Notes: generated by a model from the sequence alone, not told the origin. A DNA stretch of 64,000 bases from Benincasa hispida (GCF_009727055.1 NC_052355.1:5894183-5958182); one strand, 5' to 3'. Positions 1 to 11,154 are shown, counted from the first letter of the stretch. Program-made: numbers and translations.

Positions 1-795
1 TTGTGAAGGGTCGTCGCACTGTTGACTGGTTATAACCAATGGACACATAAATATATCTATAATGCAAGGAATGCAATTGTCAGTCTTTAGTGAAGTGTCT
101 GAAAGTTATAGGATGTTGAATAATTTAATTAAAGGAGCTTAATTATTCAAGTACTATTGGAGCTTCAATCGATAGGTCCATGAGGTCCCCTCTATAATTC
201 AACAAGGATTTAATGAAAATCAATTTTGGATTAATTTGAATATTTAAATTAAATGAGGGAATTAATTGTATGTGATATAATTAATTTAATTTAATTGTGT
301 GATATAATTAACATAATGTATTTGATATATTATAATATAAAGTTTAGTTGAGAGGAAATAAATATTTGAATATGATTCAAATATTAATTATATGAATTGG
401 ATCCATATAATTGAATTTAATATAAATGAGATTTATGTTAAATACCATTAATGAGAGAAATGAAACTATAGGTTATATTGTATACGATACAATATTAAAC
501 TATAGGTTATATGTTATATGTGATATATATATATATATCATTTAAAATTAAAATTAATTATTATTTTATTAAGTTTAATTTGAATCTTAAAGGGAGGGAA
601 ATAACTTCCCTCCCCTTAATTCTCTCTTTAATCTCATGATCAAGGTGGAAGTTGAGGAGTGATACGGTTTTCTTTTTCTTCTTGATTTTACAGAAAATAG
701 AGAAAAAAAGTATTTAAGAAAAACTCTCTAAAAAAATGTCCCAGACTCCTTTCCAAAACTCTCTATACCTAGAGAGAGGAAGTGGACTATGAAGA
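1..795 (+). repeat. LTR-B fragment, cut by the window edge and by a join
   Basis: The stretch matches, base block by base block, the inner part of the solo LTR at 45270-49063 (from about 47815 on): the gtgaagggt...cgcactgttga start, the paragraph on 'gtctttagtg', and the AT-rich middle. It then runs without a boundary into copia reverse-transcriptase sequence near 796. Its own start lies outside the window. It has no coding capacity. Confidence 0.75.
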
Positions 796-2129
796 AACAT
801 TTTCCCTTGTTGCTATGGATAGCCTTTCTAAATGGAAATCTTGAAGAGAGTATCCATATGGCTCAACTCGAAGGGTGCATTGAATAGGGTCAAGAGCAAA
901 ATGTTTGCAAGATTAAACGATCCATTTATGGGTTGAAACAATCATCTACATCCTGGAATATAAGATTTGAGACTGTGATCAAATGGCTTTGAACAGAATA
1001 TTGACTAACCTTATGTCTACAAGAAAATTTTCAAAACCACTATAGCCTTTCTAGTGTTGTATGTCGATGGCATCCTATTCATTGGGAATGATGTAGGATT
1101 ACTGACTAACGTTAAGTAATGGCTAGCATCCTAATTTCAAGTGAAATATCTGGGAGAGACTCAGTATGTTCTTCGAATCCAAATCATTCAAAATCACAAA
1201 AATAGATCGTTAGTCTTGTCTCAAGCATCGTATATAGACAACATGTTGTCTAGATATAAGTTGCAGGATTCCAATAAGGGTTTGATACCTTTCACGCATG
1301 GAGTTCATCTGTCGAATGTACAATGTCCTAAGACACCATAAGAAGTTGAGGATATGAGACGTATTCCTTATGCATCAATAGTCGGTAGTCTAATGTATGC
1401 CATGTTATGTACACGACCTGACATATGCTATGCAGTGGGAATAGTTAGCAGGTATCAATCCAATCTAGGATATGATCATTGAATTGTCATTAGAAGAACG
1501 AAAGACTATATGCTTGAGTATGGAGCTAAAGATTTGACTCTTATATGATACAACGGCCCTGATTTTAGATCGATAATGATTCGAGGAAATTTACATCAGA
1601 ATCGGTGTTCACTCTAAACGAAGGAGCAATAGTTTTGAGGAGTATAAAGCAAGGTTGTATTGCTGACTTCACCATGGAGACTGAGTACATAGCTACATGT
1701 AAAGCAACGAAGGAAGTTGTATGGCTTAAGAAGTTCTTATAAGATTTGGAAGTTGTTCTAAATATGCATCTACCCATCACCTTCTATTGTGATAATAGTG
1801 GGGCAGTTGCAAATTCTAAAGAACCCAGAAGATATAAGTGAGGTAAGCACATTAAGTGCAAATATCATCTCATCAGTGATTTTTGCAAGGAAGAGACATG
1901 ATTGTCAAATAGATAGCTTCAGACCTTGCTGATTCGTTTACAAAGACCTTCACTGCTAAATTTTTTTAGGGTCGTCTAATGAGTCTAGTACTACGAGTTA
2001 TGTAAATCTAGGGCAAGTGGGAGAAGTTGTGGGTATGTGATGCCCTAGTTTGTTGTATTTATGTTTTTTTTATCAAGCTCGACATTATATGTATATGACC
2101 CAACTAGAGTTCTAGTCCAAGTGGGAGTT
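796..2129 (+). pseudogene. Ty1-copia RT and RNase H relic (copia 1)
   Basis: Conceptual translation shows the copia reverse-transcriptase order: FLNGNLEESI near 830, SIYGLKQ near 930, the active-site YVDD box reduced to YVDG at 1060-1071, then KYLGETQYVL (1144), ASYIDNMLSRYK and the RNase H entry GSLMYAMLCTRPDICYAVG near 1390. Many stops and frameshifts break it; the longest open stretch is 66 codons. Gag, protease, integrase and the N-terminal RT are missing, lost at the join to the LTR-B fragment near 796. In an intact element this would copy element RNA into cDNA in the cytoplasmic particle. The RNase H tail runs to the polypurine tract just before 2130. It is closest in wording to the copia pol at 16740-18330, so the same family is likely. 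Confidence 0.85.
2119..2127 (+). other. Polypurine tract of copia 1
   Basis: AAGTGGGAG lies directly before the LTR start TGTTGAG at 2130. The same place in the copia element at 11155-19202 has AAGTGGAAA. It would prime plus-strand DNA synthesis. Confidence 0.6.
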
Positions 2130-4080
2130 TGTTGAGTTTTATGTTTTAAAACTTGTTGTTTGTAAACTATAAAATGATTCTATTTTTACAATAAAGTTAT
2201 TATTAAGGTTTATTCAATAAAGATGTTATTGAATGTGTGAATTGCATTTAAATAACCCTAAATCCAATAGACTAGGAACCCCTGACTATAAGATGAATAA
2301 TTGAACTATACAGGAGATATAAAAGTGGAACAAAGTTCGAGTAATTGCCAAAACGGTTTATAGTATAGCGATGCGACCCATTTTGTATTTGATAGAAACG
2401 ATGTGATCGTCAATCGTTCATGTAAAGACATGTGAGTGAGGGCGTCCTATGCAATAAGTTTGCATAAAACTGGACCATGAAATGGTCATTTTTACTTTAT
2501 AACACCATTTACTATTAAGACTGACTATTTCAATACGATGACCTAAGTAACTTCATCTTGATCCTAAGCTATCTATGAACTCCTCTTTATTCGGAATTAT
2601 CCTTTAATCTGCATGAGTGAGAGTGGCTCGACTTCGCCGACTCAATAAGCCTACAATAAGATAGGTAGATAGCTTGGGACATAGTCCTACAAGATGAAAT
2701 TCGCTCCTACTCGATTTTAGGGATAGTAGATGGTGTTAGATTTTATGCTCTAAAACATGTAGATAGTAAATGTTATTAACTGATCATCACTAATAAAGAG
2801 TTATAGATGTTAAATCAATAAATGTTGTATTATTGTCTATTTTGTTTAAATAACCCTAAATCCAATAAACTAACATCCAAGGTTGTCTAATGAGTCTTGA
2901 ACTGTATGTGGAGACATACATGCATCAATGTTCAAGATACAGTCTAAAGGGTCTATAGTATAGGGATAAGGCTGAGTACCTTATCCTAGTTAAAACACTG
3001 TGGATATAGTTCACTTTGTATTTGATAGAAACGTAATGATCCAGCGTATTCATGTAGGTGATATGTGAGTGGGGGTATCATATGCAATGATTTTGCATAA
3101 GATTGGACTGCGAAATAGTAACCATTAGATGTAACATCGTTGACTAATCAGGTTTCTATTTCAATAGAGAGATCTAAGCAACTTAGTCTTAATCGTGAGT
3201 ATATTATGAACTTATGTTCACAAGTGATTGTCCTTTGAGTTTCATAGGTGAGGATGACAAGCTCTCTGACCCAATTTGCCTACCATTTTGGGGACAAGAT
3301 CGAGTGGGGAGCTGGGAACCCAATAATACAAGATGGAATTCACTCCTTCCCTTCTTGACGATAAGTAGATAAGTGTTCCCTTTAGTAAGGTCTCTGGGAC
3401 TTGAGCAAAAGGCCCTACCCTCTCATTGGCCCTAGAGGGATTTCTATTTGTTGTTCACCAGAGGAGCACTTATACTTAAGAAGCTAGTAACCCAAGGGTA
3501 AAACGGTAATTTGACCAAGTTGGAGTTACGAACACTCATGAAGGACTAATTTGTTGGTATTGGTGTATATCAGTTGACACCAAAATATATTTATAACGAG
3601 AAGAGTGTAGGTATGGGTCTTTAATGGAATATACTCATAGTTAACAAATATTGGTTAACTTCGTTAATGAGTTTAACCAATTAATAACATATGGTTGGAG
3701 CTTTAGATCTACAGGTCCACCAGTCTCCTTGTTAGCTCACTAGAGGATACTTAAAAGGGATAATTTGAATTGTTCAAATCAATTTGAGGAAATTATATTA
3801 ATGTGATTAATATATATTTAGTTATGGATATGATCTATAATTATATTGAAGAGTAATATTTGAATAAAATTCAAATTAACTCAAGTGAATTTGATGACGG
3901 GCATAAATTCACGTCATCTTAGGCCTTTTATTTAGAATTATGGGGGTTGTTAAGTAGAATATGCGGCAATTATGTTAGGAATTCATGAGAAAATGAGTTG
4001 ATTCGTTCAGCATTAAGAAATCTCGGCTAACCCACTCTAATGCATCATTATGCGTTCAATTGTCTATCTTTGTAGCTAAC

Positions 4081-4290
4081 GCAGGAAGCAGACGCAGACG
4101 CGGAAGCTGGGCTATTGGAAAGACGACCGCATGCGGAGAAATTCTCCATAAAAAATGCAAACGCATATGTTCAACGCATGGGTATTGCGGTAATCAACCG
4201 CATGCGTCCATCGCATAGGAGTTGCGATCGTCAAGCGATTGAGGTCATTGTGTAGAAGTTGCGGTAATCAAGCGATGCGGTCATTACAAG
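4081..4290 (+). repeat. GCATGCG / GCGGT motif cluster in 5' LTR-D
   Basis: Short CpG-bearing words built on CGCATGCG, GCGATTG and GTTGCGGTAATC recur every 15-30 bases. The cluster ends about 200 bases upstream of the TATA box at 4486. The same cluster occurs at 7565-7770 and 45790-45970. Confidence 0.6.
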
Positions 4291-4485
4291 TTTGCAGCTA
4301 CACGATGATAACCATAATAGAAGGATGAACGCAAGGTTGGTGGAATGGAAGCATCAATGAAAATCAAAAGATGATGTTGACATTTCACCTACCAAGCCGT
4401 TAGCAGCAGAGAATTCAGAAAAGAACCATCACGCTGCGATGTCAAAATTAGAGCAGATCCATTAATGATGTCGGCGATCAAGCTC

Positions 4486-4493
4486 TATAAATG
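4486..4493 (+). promoter_or_regulatory. TATA box of 5' LTR-D
   Basis: TATAAATG sits at the same LTR position as TATAAATA in the 3' LTR (7982) and in solo LTR-D2 (46176). It probably marks the U3/R border region. Confidence 0.55.
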
Positions 4494-5688
4494 AATCCGA
4501 TGAGCATAATTTCAAATCATCCAAGGTTTCCATCCAAGTTACGGTCTTCGGGCGGAACCTTGTGATCCAGACGAATGCATTAGAAGAAAAGCTTGAGAGT
4601 TCATCTCCTTCATCCATTCCGAGTGAGAACTAGAGCCTTCGCTAGAGTTAGATCTCGAGAGAGTCAACTCCATCGCCCCTCCATGGCACCACCGGTAGCC
4701 TTGACACAACCGCTGGAAGCAAGACATTGCTTCCAGCTGGTCCTTTCCTTTTCTCTTCTTTTCTTATATTGTATTGTATTACATTTTGGTTTAAGAAATT
4801 AATACATTTTGTGATCAATGCATTTCTATGTTTCCTTTGAATCCATCTCCATCTTCCTTTACTTAGCATCTTTAACATTCGTTGCATCACTTAGTGAGAT
4901 TGCTAGAGTATCGCATACTTAATCATGCGGCATAGGAATATGAAGCATGTAGCAAACCACCGGGAGGTGTGCATTGCGTGAGTATTGTGAGAAAACCTTA
5001 TTTACCTAGTGTGAAGCTGTAGCAACGCCTGTCAATAGGCAGACACAACGCTTGTCCATGAGTAAAGTCAGCAACAACTAACTGTCTGGAAGGGTAAGTG
5101 GTTGGTCGTATTAAGCAATGTAAGCAAGTATTCACTAGAGATAGGAATAATCTTACGTCAGCCAAGTTTATGCGATTACCTTGTCTTATGAGCGCATCAT
5201 TCATCATTAGGCATACTTAACATAGTAGTCTAAAAACTAAATCTAAGACTCAAGAGAGCAGATTTGAATGCATAAGCAAGAATGGGGAACTTAGGAATAA
5301 GCTTTGTTTGCTATTACACAGCGCATGCACCTTACGAAGAGGATATTGCATGTGTCCAAGAAGTAGGATACGGTGGTATGCGGTCATCTTGTTTATATGT
5401 GGGAGCACATGAGCAGGAATAGAGACTTAGAATAAGGCCTCTTGACACTTCGCATATACATCGCATGCATCCTAGAGTTAGACACAAGTGTGTGTAGCAT
5501 GACCTCATAGCTTGCGTTGGCTGAGGTTGCCCTTACGGTCAAGCTTAGGGTTGCGATGAAGACATCTTCACATTTTATCTATTTTTCCATGCATTTACTA
5601 CACGTCAACAGTTGTCGTGTCTCTACCTCTCATTCATACTTCCAATGCTTTGTCCGTTAATTAGGAGTAGGAGTAGTTTCTAGCTTAA

Positions 5689-5699
5689 CCCCCCCCCCC
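5689..5699 (+). repeat. C11 run in 5' LTR-D
   Basis: Eleven C residues; the 3' LTR has fifteen at the matching place (10025-10039). Confidence 0.9.
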
Positions 5700-5892
5700 G
5701 CCTCTTGCTTTATTCAATCGCGTTATACTTGACGTGAGCGCAAGAAAACTTGTGACAAGAACGCATGGTCATCGCATACATTCGTAAACACATAGTTTCA
5801 TTCCAATGCATGACCACCAACGCATGAGAAATAACGCATAGCTTAAGATATACATCACATATTGCGTTAACTAATTTTCATCATCATGTTTT

Positions 5893-5909
5893 TGGCGCCG
5901 TTGCCGGGG
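5893..5909 (+). other. Primer binding site, tRNA-Asp(GTC)
   Basis: TGGCGCCGTTGCCGGGG is, from my knowledge of plant tRNA-Asp, the exact complement of its 3' end including CCA. It lies 6 bases after the LTR. It would prime minus-strand cDNA synthesis. Confidence 0.85.
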
Positions 5910-6865
5910 ACTTGGCAGCTAATTATTTGTTGAGTTTTGTGTCTCTGCAGGAAACCTTTTTATCTTCGGAGTATTGTAGCTTGTTTCTGCACATCTGCAG
6001 GCGATGTGCCGAAAGCCAATATTGACCCCAAGATAGAAGGAAAATCAGTCACATGAGCTAAAGGTAATTCTAAGCACATGGTGGCCAACATGCGCCCAAC
6101 AATTGCTTGAAGTTCCAATGGTCAGGGTAAGCTCTTGACCTAAGCAGTTGAGAGAAATCTCCTACATGGGAGACTCCTTGTGGTGACAACACTTCAATTT
6201 CTCCAGGGACGTCTTCTACTCTATCTTTACCTTGCTTTCTTAGTCTAGTTTATTTTCATTGTTATTTTAGACATGCGGCTGCTTCCTTGGTTGTCGTGCG
6301 TTTACTTCTTGTAGGTGTGACATTAAGTCTCCTCGGTGCGTAGTTACAACGGAAGAATTCCCTCCATCATTCAACGCATGGCTTCGATCGCATGAATTCC
6401 AACTCATGATCGCATGCGTATTCCACCTAAGGTTCTTTTCTTGTTATCTTTCATGCATTATCCTTTTGAAATTCTCTTTTCCCGATTGCGTTCCTTTGTG
6501 ATGCATCTATGATGGTACGTGTAATTCATCGCATCCGCTAACTAAGCATCGCAAGGCTCACCTTACCTTTAATAGCTTCTTCAAACTTTGAAAGTCTTAA
6601 GTTTCATTTTGTGCAAACCTTCACTCATATGTTTGTTACCGCATTCCTGTTGATTTTGTTTTTAGTTTTGCAATGGGAACACTGCTAGCCTTTAAGTTTT
6701 AGGGGTGGCAGCGATCCCGGAGAATTGCGTTCATTACATTGCGATCATTTTTCAAAAAAAAAAAAAAAAAGAAGAAGAGAATTTTGAGAATAACAACTTC
6801 ACTGTCAATGCAATGGGGAAACCCATGTTGATAAGAGTTTAATTGTGAAAGGTACTTACCCGTAG

Positions 6866-7050
6866 TTGGATATCCGCATGACACACGTGGGGGCAAGCCA
6901 AAACGAAGGAAAGTCACCAAGATCAACGCATAAGCACAACTTCTCTATCTGGCGCAAGCCAAATTAAGCAAGACAAGAGTTGAGTTGAATATGGTATGCA
7001 ACCAAAGTTGGATGCCCGCATGACACACGTGGGGGTAATCCAAAATGAAG
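6866..7050 (+). repeat. Spaced direct repeat with G-box core
   Basis: Blocks 6866-6906 and 7008-7050 share TTGGAT, CCGCATGACACACGTGGGGG and CCAAAA. Both keep an intact ACACGTGG, the plant G-box/ABRE core. Whether it binds anything here is unknown. Confidence 0.6.
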
Positions 7051-7564
7051 AGCGTAACCAGGTTCAATGACGCATTCAAATAAGTAATCGCAAAGTCTTG
7101 AATTGTTTTGAACGAACACGTTCTCAAAAGCTAAATGCAATGTTGCGGAGAATGAATAAAAAGTTTTTGAGTAAAGGCTTTCCAAATTGAAACTTAGAAA
7201 AGATCTTTTTGAAGAAGTAGCCGAAGGGGAGGAGAGCATTACGGCCATGGTTAGAGGTATGAGTAAATTATATTCTGAGATACTAGTCATCGCAGAGGAA
7301 AGCCAGAAGGTGAGTTAGAATTTCTTGAGTATGATGCATGCTTGAGGACAAGCATGATTCTAAGTTTAGGGGTGTGATGACGGGCAAAAATGCACGTCAT
7401 CTTAGGACTTTTATTTAGAATTATGAGGGCTGCTAAGCAAAATATGCGGCAATTATGTTAGGAATTCATGAGAAAATGAGTTGCGTCGTTCAACATTAAG
7501 AAATCTCGGCTAACCCACTATTATGCGTTATTATGCATTTAATTGTCTATCTTTGTAGCTAATG

Positions 7565-7770
7565 CAGGAAGTGGATGCAGACGCAGAAGCCAGGCTATCG
7601 TAAAGGCGACAGCATGCGGAGAAATTCTCCATTGTAAATGTGAACGCATACGTTCAACGCATGGGTATTGCGATAATCAATCGCATGCGTCCATCGCAGA
7701 GGAGTTGCAATCGTCAAGCGATTGCGGTCATCGTGTAGAAGTTGCGGTAATCAAGTGAATGCAGTCATTG
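7565..7770 (+). repeat. GCATGCG motif cluster in 3' LTR-D
   Basis: Counterpart of 4081-4290, with the same words in the same order and a few C/T changes at CpG sites. Confidence 0.6.
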
Positions 7771-7981
7771 CAAGTTTGCAGCTACACGATGATAACCATA
7801 ATAAAGGGATGAACGCAAGGTTGGTGGAATGGAAGCATCAACGCATATCTTGGGAAAACCAAAATATGATGTTGGCATCTCACCTACCACATCATTAGAA
7901 GTAGAGAATTCAGAAAAGGACCATCACGCTGTGAATGTCAAAGTCAGAGCAAGTAAATTAATGCTATCGGCGATCAAGGTC

Positions 7982-7989
7982 TATAAATA
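7982..7989 (+). promoter_or_regulatory. TATA box of 3' LTR-D
   Basis: TATAAATA, matching 4486-4493 in position. Confidence 0.55.
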
Positions 7990-9029
7990 AAAGCCAATGA
8001 GCATAATTTCAAATCATCCAAGGTTTCCATCCAAGTTTTGGCCTTCGGGTAAAACCTTGTGATCCAGACGAATGCATTAGAAGAAAAGCTTGAGAGTTCA
8101 TCTCCTTCATCCATTCCGAGGGACGACCAAAGCCTTTGCTGGAGTTAGATCTCGAGAGAGTCAGCTTCACTGCCCTTCCATGGCACCACCGACAGCTTTG
8201 ACACACATCCGTTGGACGCAAGACATTGCTTCTAGTTGGTCCTTTCATTTTCTCTTCTTTTCTTATATTGTATTGTATTATATTTTGGTTTAAGAAATTA
8301 ATACATTTTGTGATCAATGCATTTCTATGTTTCCTTCGATTCAATCTCCATCTTCCTTTACTTAGCAACTTTAACATTCGTTGCATCACTTAGTGAGATT
8401 GCTAGAGTATCGCATACATGGGCATAGAAATATGAAGCATGTAGCAAATCATCGGGAGGTGTGCATTGCGTGAGTATTGTGAGAAAACCTTATTTGCTTA
8501 GTGTGAAGCTGTAGCAACACCTGTATATAGGCAGACACAACGCTTGTCCATGAGTAAAGTCAACAACAGCTAACTGCCTGGGAGGGTAAGTGGTTGGTCA
8601 TATTAAGCAATGTAAGCAAGTGTTCACTAGAGATAGGAATAATCTTACGTCAGCCAAGTTTATGCGATTACCTTGTCTTATGAGCGCATCATTCATCATT
8701 TAGGCATACTTGAGAGAGTAGTCTAAAAATCAAATCTAAGAATCAAGAGAGCGGATTGGAATGCATAAGCAAGCATGGGGAACTTAGGAATAAGCTTCAT
8801 TTGGTATTACGCAGCATATGCACCCTACGGAGAGGATATTGCATGCGTCCAAGAAGTAGGATACGGTGGTATGTGGTCATCTTGTTTATGTGTGGGAGCA
8901 CATGAGTAGGAATAGAGACTTAGGAATAAGGCCTCTCGACACTTAGCATATACATCGCATGCATCCTAGAGTTAGACGCAAGTGTGTGTAGCATGATCGC
9001 ATAGCTTGCGTTGGTTGAGGTTTCCCTTG

Positions 9030-9867
9030 TGATAACTTGTAGAAATACAAGTTATTTATGCTGCCTTATTCAGATATTACGGCCAAAAGAGAGAAAATAT
9101 GTGTCGATTGTATGATAATTAGCTCAGAAATACAATAAATATATTATCGCAATTACACCCACTAACATCATCAAGATAGAAGAAGAAGATATTTCTACTC
9201 TATTTTGCATGAAACCAAGTCACCGCTTGCGATCAAGGCTCAACGAGAAAACTGAACAATGCATCTCTGTCACCTTGCGCCTGTCAATCAACAATGAAGA
9301 GACAATTAACGCAATGACGGCACAATGCGACAGTCGATCCCGAGCTGAATTTCAAACCGCATGCGGTAATAAAACAACCCGCANNNNNNNNNNNNNNNNN
9401 NNNNNNNNTAACACGATCTTTGTATAATCTTCACAATCAGCCTCAACCTCAGTATCTTGTATCATGAAACCTGTATCTTGTATATCATAGCTTAGGTTTA
9501 TTTTATTGCAATTTATTATCGCAATTTTACCGCTTTACTTTACTTTATCGTATGTTATAATACCTGTACACACAACCTTTTTATAAATTAAAAATCCCTG
9601 GTCGCATGTATCACAAACATAACACAATAACCTCAAACAGTCCCTGTGTTCAACCTTGGATCACCACGAGAAACTTACGGTGGAATTATAACTTGGTTCC
9701 AATGCAAGGAAACTTTGTGACAAAGCATAGTATACTACTAGATTCTCATAAATAATGCATATCTAGAAGTAGTATTGCATACAGACAATAAAGTCATCAT
9801 TCTATTCTTCATCGCCTTTTAATCATCACAGTGCATGCATAACAAGGAATCAAATTTTAGCGTTATA
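9030..9867 (+). mobile_element. Solo LTR-E
   Basis: It starts TGATAACTTG and ends GTTATA; TA replaces the usual CA. Its last 250 bases resemble the end of LTR-D ('gtgttcaaccttggatcac...gagaaactta'), so it is a related family. There is no internal region. It contains the assembly gap at 9384-9408, so its true length is unknown. A perfect 9-bp hairpin with a GAAA loop begins three bases in. Confidence 0.75.
9384..9408. other. Assembly gap (25 N)
   Basis: Twenty-five N within solo LTR-E. An open frame that crosses it is not meaningful. Confidence 0.99.
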
Positions 9868-10024
9868 CCTTGAGGTCAAGCTTAAGGTTGCGATGAAGAC
9901 ATTTTCACATTTTATCTATTTTTCCATGCATTTACTACGCGTGCAACAGTTGTCGTGTCTCTACTCTCATTATACTTCCAATGCTTTGTCCGTTAATTAG
10001 GAGTAGGAGTGTTTGTTAGCTTAA

Positions 10025-10039
10025 CCCCCCCCCCCCCCC
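10025..10039 (+). repeat. C15 run in 3' LTR-D
   Basis: Fifteen C residues, the counterpart of 5689-5699. Confidence 0.9.
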
Positions 10040-10520
10040 GATTCTTTTATTCATCCACCATATACACATTACCGCATACATTTAGTTACAAGTCCCTAAG
10101 TTCGACCTCGGATCACCCGAGAAACTTGCGTTCATGTTATACTTGCCATGAGCGCAAGAAAATTTGTGACAGGAACGCATAGTCATCGCATACATTTGTA
10201 AACGCATAGTTTCATTCCAACGCATGACCAATGACGCATGAGAATTAAAGCATAGCTTAGGACATGCATCACATATTGTGTTCACTAATTTTTGTCATCA
10301 GAATTAGATTCACAAGAAATAATTAATATATAGTTTTTCCATATATATATGTGATGTATATGGTAATTAAATATATACATTAGATTGGATTTAATGTTAT
10401 TTAATTGGGCTAATTAATTAAATAAGTGTTATTTAATGAAATAAGGTAATTAATTAAATAAATATTATTTAATTAATTATAGAAATAGAAAACATATTGG
10501 AAAAGAGCTTGGCCCTTCTC

Positions 10521-10528
10521 TATATAAA
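10521..10528 (+). promoter_or_regulatory. TATA box of solo LTR-A2
   Basis: TATATAAA after a C/T-rich stretch, about 490 bases before the LTR end. A plausible start for LTR transcription. Confidence 0.5.
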
Positions 10529-11154
10529 GATCTCCCCATGGCCCTTTAGGAAGGCCCTGAATACACAATTCTTAATGTAGATAAACTCTGATAATATGCA
10601 ACTCCTTAGTGTTATTGTGCAGAATTTTCTCTAAGCCATAAATCCTCTCTACTCTCCAAAATCTTATTCTCCTCTCCCTCTCCTAATAGATAGATACCAC
10701 ATATCCCTACATTGGAATCCTAGAGAATAACGAGGTAACTATCGTGGTAGTGTTCGAGATCGCTCAAAGAGTTGTTCATGATCAAGACCGTTTAGAAATC
10801 CATTTGTTGGAACCTTGAAGAGGATTGTTCGTGGCACATGGAGAATCTATAAAGGTATGAATCGTTCTAACCCTTTTCCCAATACCATGCTTGTTTTGGT
10901 GTTTATCTATTACTTCTAGTACAATCTTTTTTTAATGTAAAAATCGGTTTGCAGGATGCAAGTCGTTCTAACACAACACTTTCGCTGCGATGGGTTTCAA
11001 TCCCGGGCTCTACAGTTGGGTTGTTCTCTTAAGTGCTAACTTCGGGTCTTGAATGAGGCGACCCATCCTCTCATTGGTCCGCGAGGGACTCGGTTTGGTG
11101 GTTGGACCACAAACCAATTATTTATTTCAGAATTAGTGGAACTTAAGGTAATTC

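Larger units (their letters stand above)
3892..5886 (+). repeat. 5' LTR of element D
   Basis: 1995 bp from TGATGACGG to TCATCATCA. It aligns along its length with 7375-10300. It lacks about 85 bp after its C run (5689-5699) that the 3' copy keeps. The first 27 bases fold as a hairpin. Confidence 0.85.
5887..7374 (+). other. Internal region of element D, apparently non-coding
   Basis: No open frame over about 100 codons reads as a retroelement protein, on either strand. It holds an A run near 6754-6770 and two copies of a roughly 40-bp block with ACACGTGGGGG (6866-6906 and 7008-7050). The last bases (TTTAGGGGTG, 7365-7374) are a weak polypurine tract candidate before the 3' LTR. Confidence 0.6.
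9025..9872. repeat. Target-site duplication CCTTG
   Basis: CCTTG at 9025-9029 and 9868-9872 flanks an insertion absent from the 5' LTR at the same place (near 5530). Confidence 0.75.
3892..10300 (+). mobile_element. Complete non-autonomous LTR retrotransposon (element D)
   Basis: All structural parts are present: a perfect 5-bp duplication, two related LTRs (3892-5886 and 7375-10300), a primer binding site for tRNA-Asp at 5893-5909, and the expected LTR-to-LTR layout. The internal region is only about 1.49 kb and has no recognisable gag, protease, RT or integrase, so it fits a LARD-type element moved in trans. The tRNA-Asp site and LTR style suggest a gypsy (Athila/Tat-like) helper; this is inference. 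The 3' LTR is longer because a solo LTR landed in it. Confidence 0.85.
7375..10300 (+). repeat. 3' LTR of element D, with solo LTR-E inside
   Basis: It starts TGATGACGG and ends GTCATCA. Without the 838-bp insertion and one duplication copy it is 2083 bp against 1995 bp for the 5' LTR; the difference equals the block missing from the 5' copy. Scattered substitutions separate the two LTRs, so the insertion is not recent. Confidence 0.82.
3887..10305. repeat. Target-site duplication GAATT around element D
   Basis: GAATT is found at 3887-3891 and, unchanged, at 10301-10305, flanking an element that begins TGATGACGG and ends GTCATCA. Confidence 0.88.
2734..11014 (+). mobile_element. Solo LTR-A (A2) carrying element D
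   Basis: It starts TGTTAGATTTTATG and ends CTACA. No internal region follows at either side, so it is a solo LTR left by LTR-LTR recombination. Once the 6.4-kb insertion and one duplication copy are removed it is about 1867 bp, close to the 1941-bp and 1875-bp LTR-A copies at 11155 and 55883. It sits inside another LTR-A copy. Confidence 0.8.
2729..11019. repeat. Target-site duplication GATGG / GTTGG
   Basis: GATGG (2729-2733) and GTTGG (11015-11019) flank the solo LTR 2734-11014 and differ at one base. The interrupted host LTR reads through when one copy is removed. Confidence 0.7.
2130..11154 (+). repeat. LTR-A of copia 1, split in two by insertion
   Basis: The LTR starts TGTTGAG after the polypurine tract and reads as LTR-A to 2733, stopping within the stretch that follows 'atttaggga'. 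The next LTR-A position ('ttgttctcttaagtgctaa') appears at 11020 and continues to 11154. The sequence in between is a solo LTR with its own nested cargo. At 11155 this LTR is cut again by the 5' LTR of the next copia element, and its end is not seen. Only 2130-2733 and 11015-11154 belong to it. Confidence 0.75.

Noticed and set aside
6964..7290. 108-codon minus-strand frame in element D
   Set aside because: It resembles no family and spans the non-coding direct repeat; chance openness is likely.
8009..8389. 126-codon minus-strand frame in LTR-D
   Set aside because: The matching part of the other LTR (4539-4890) is broken into shifted frames, so there is no coding conservation.
9209..9427. 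72-codon open frame that crosses the N gap
   Set aside because: It is open only because N codons are unread, and it lies wholly within a solo LTR.
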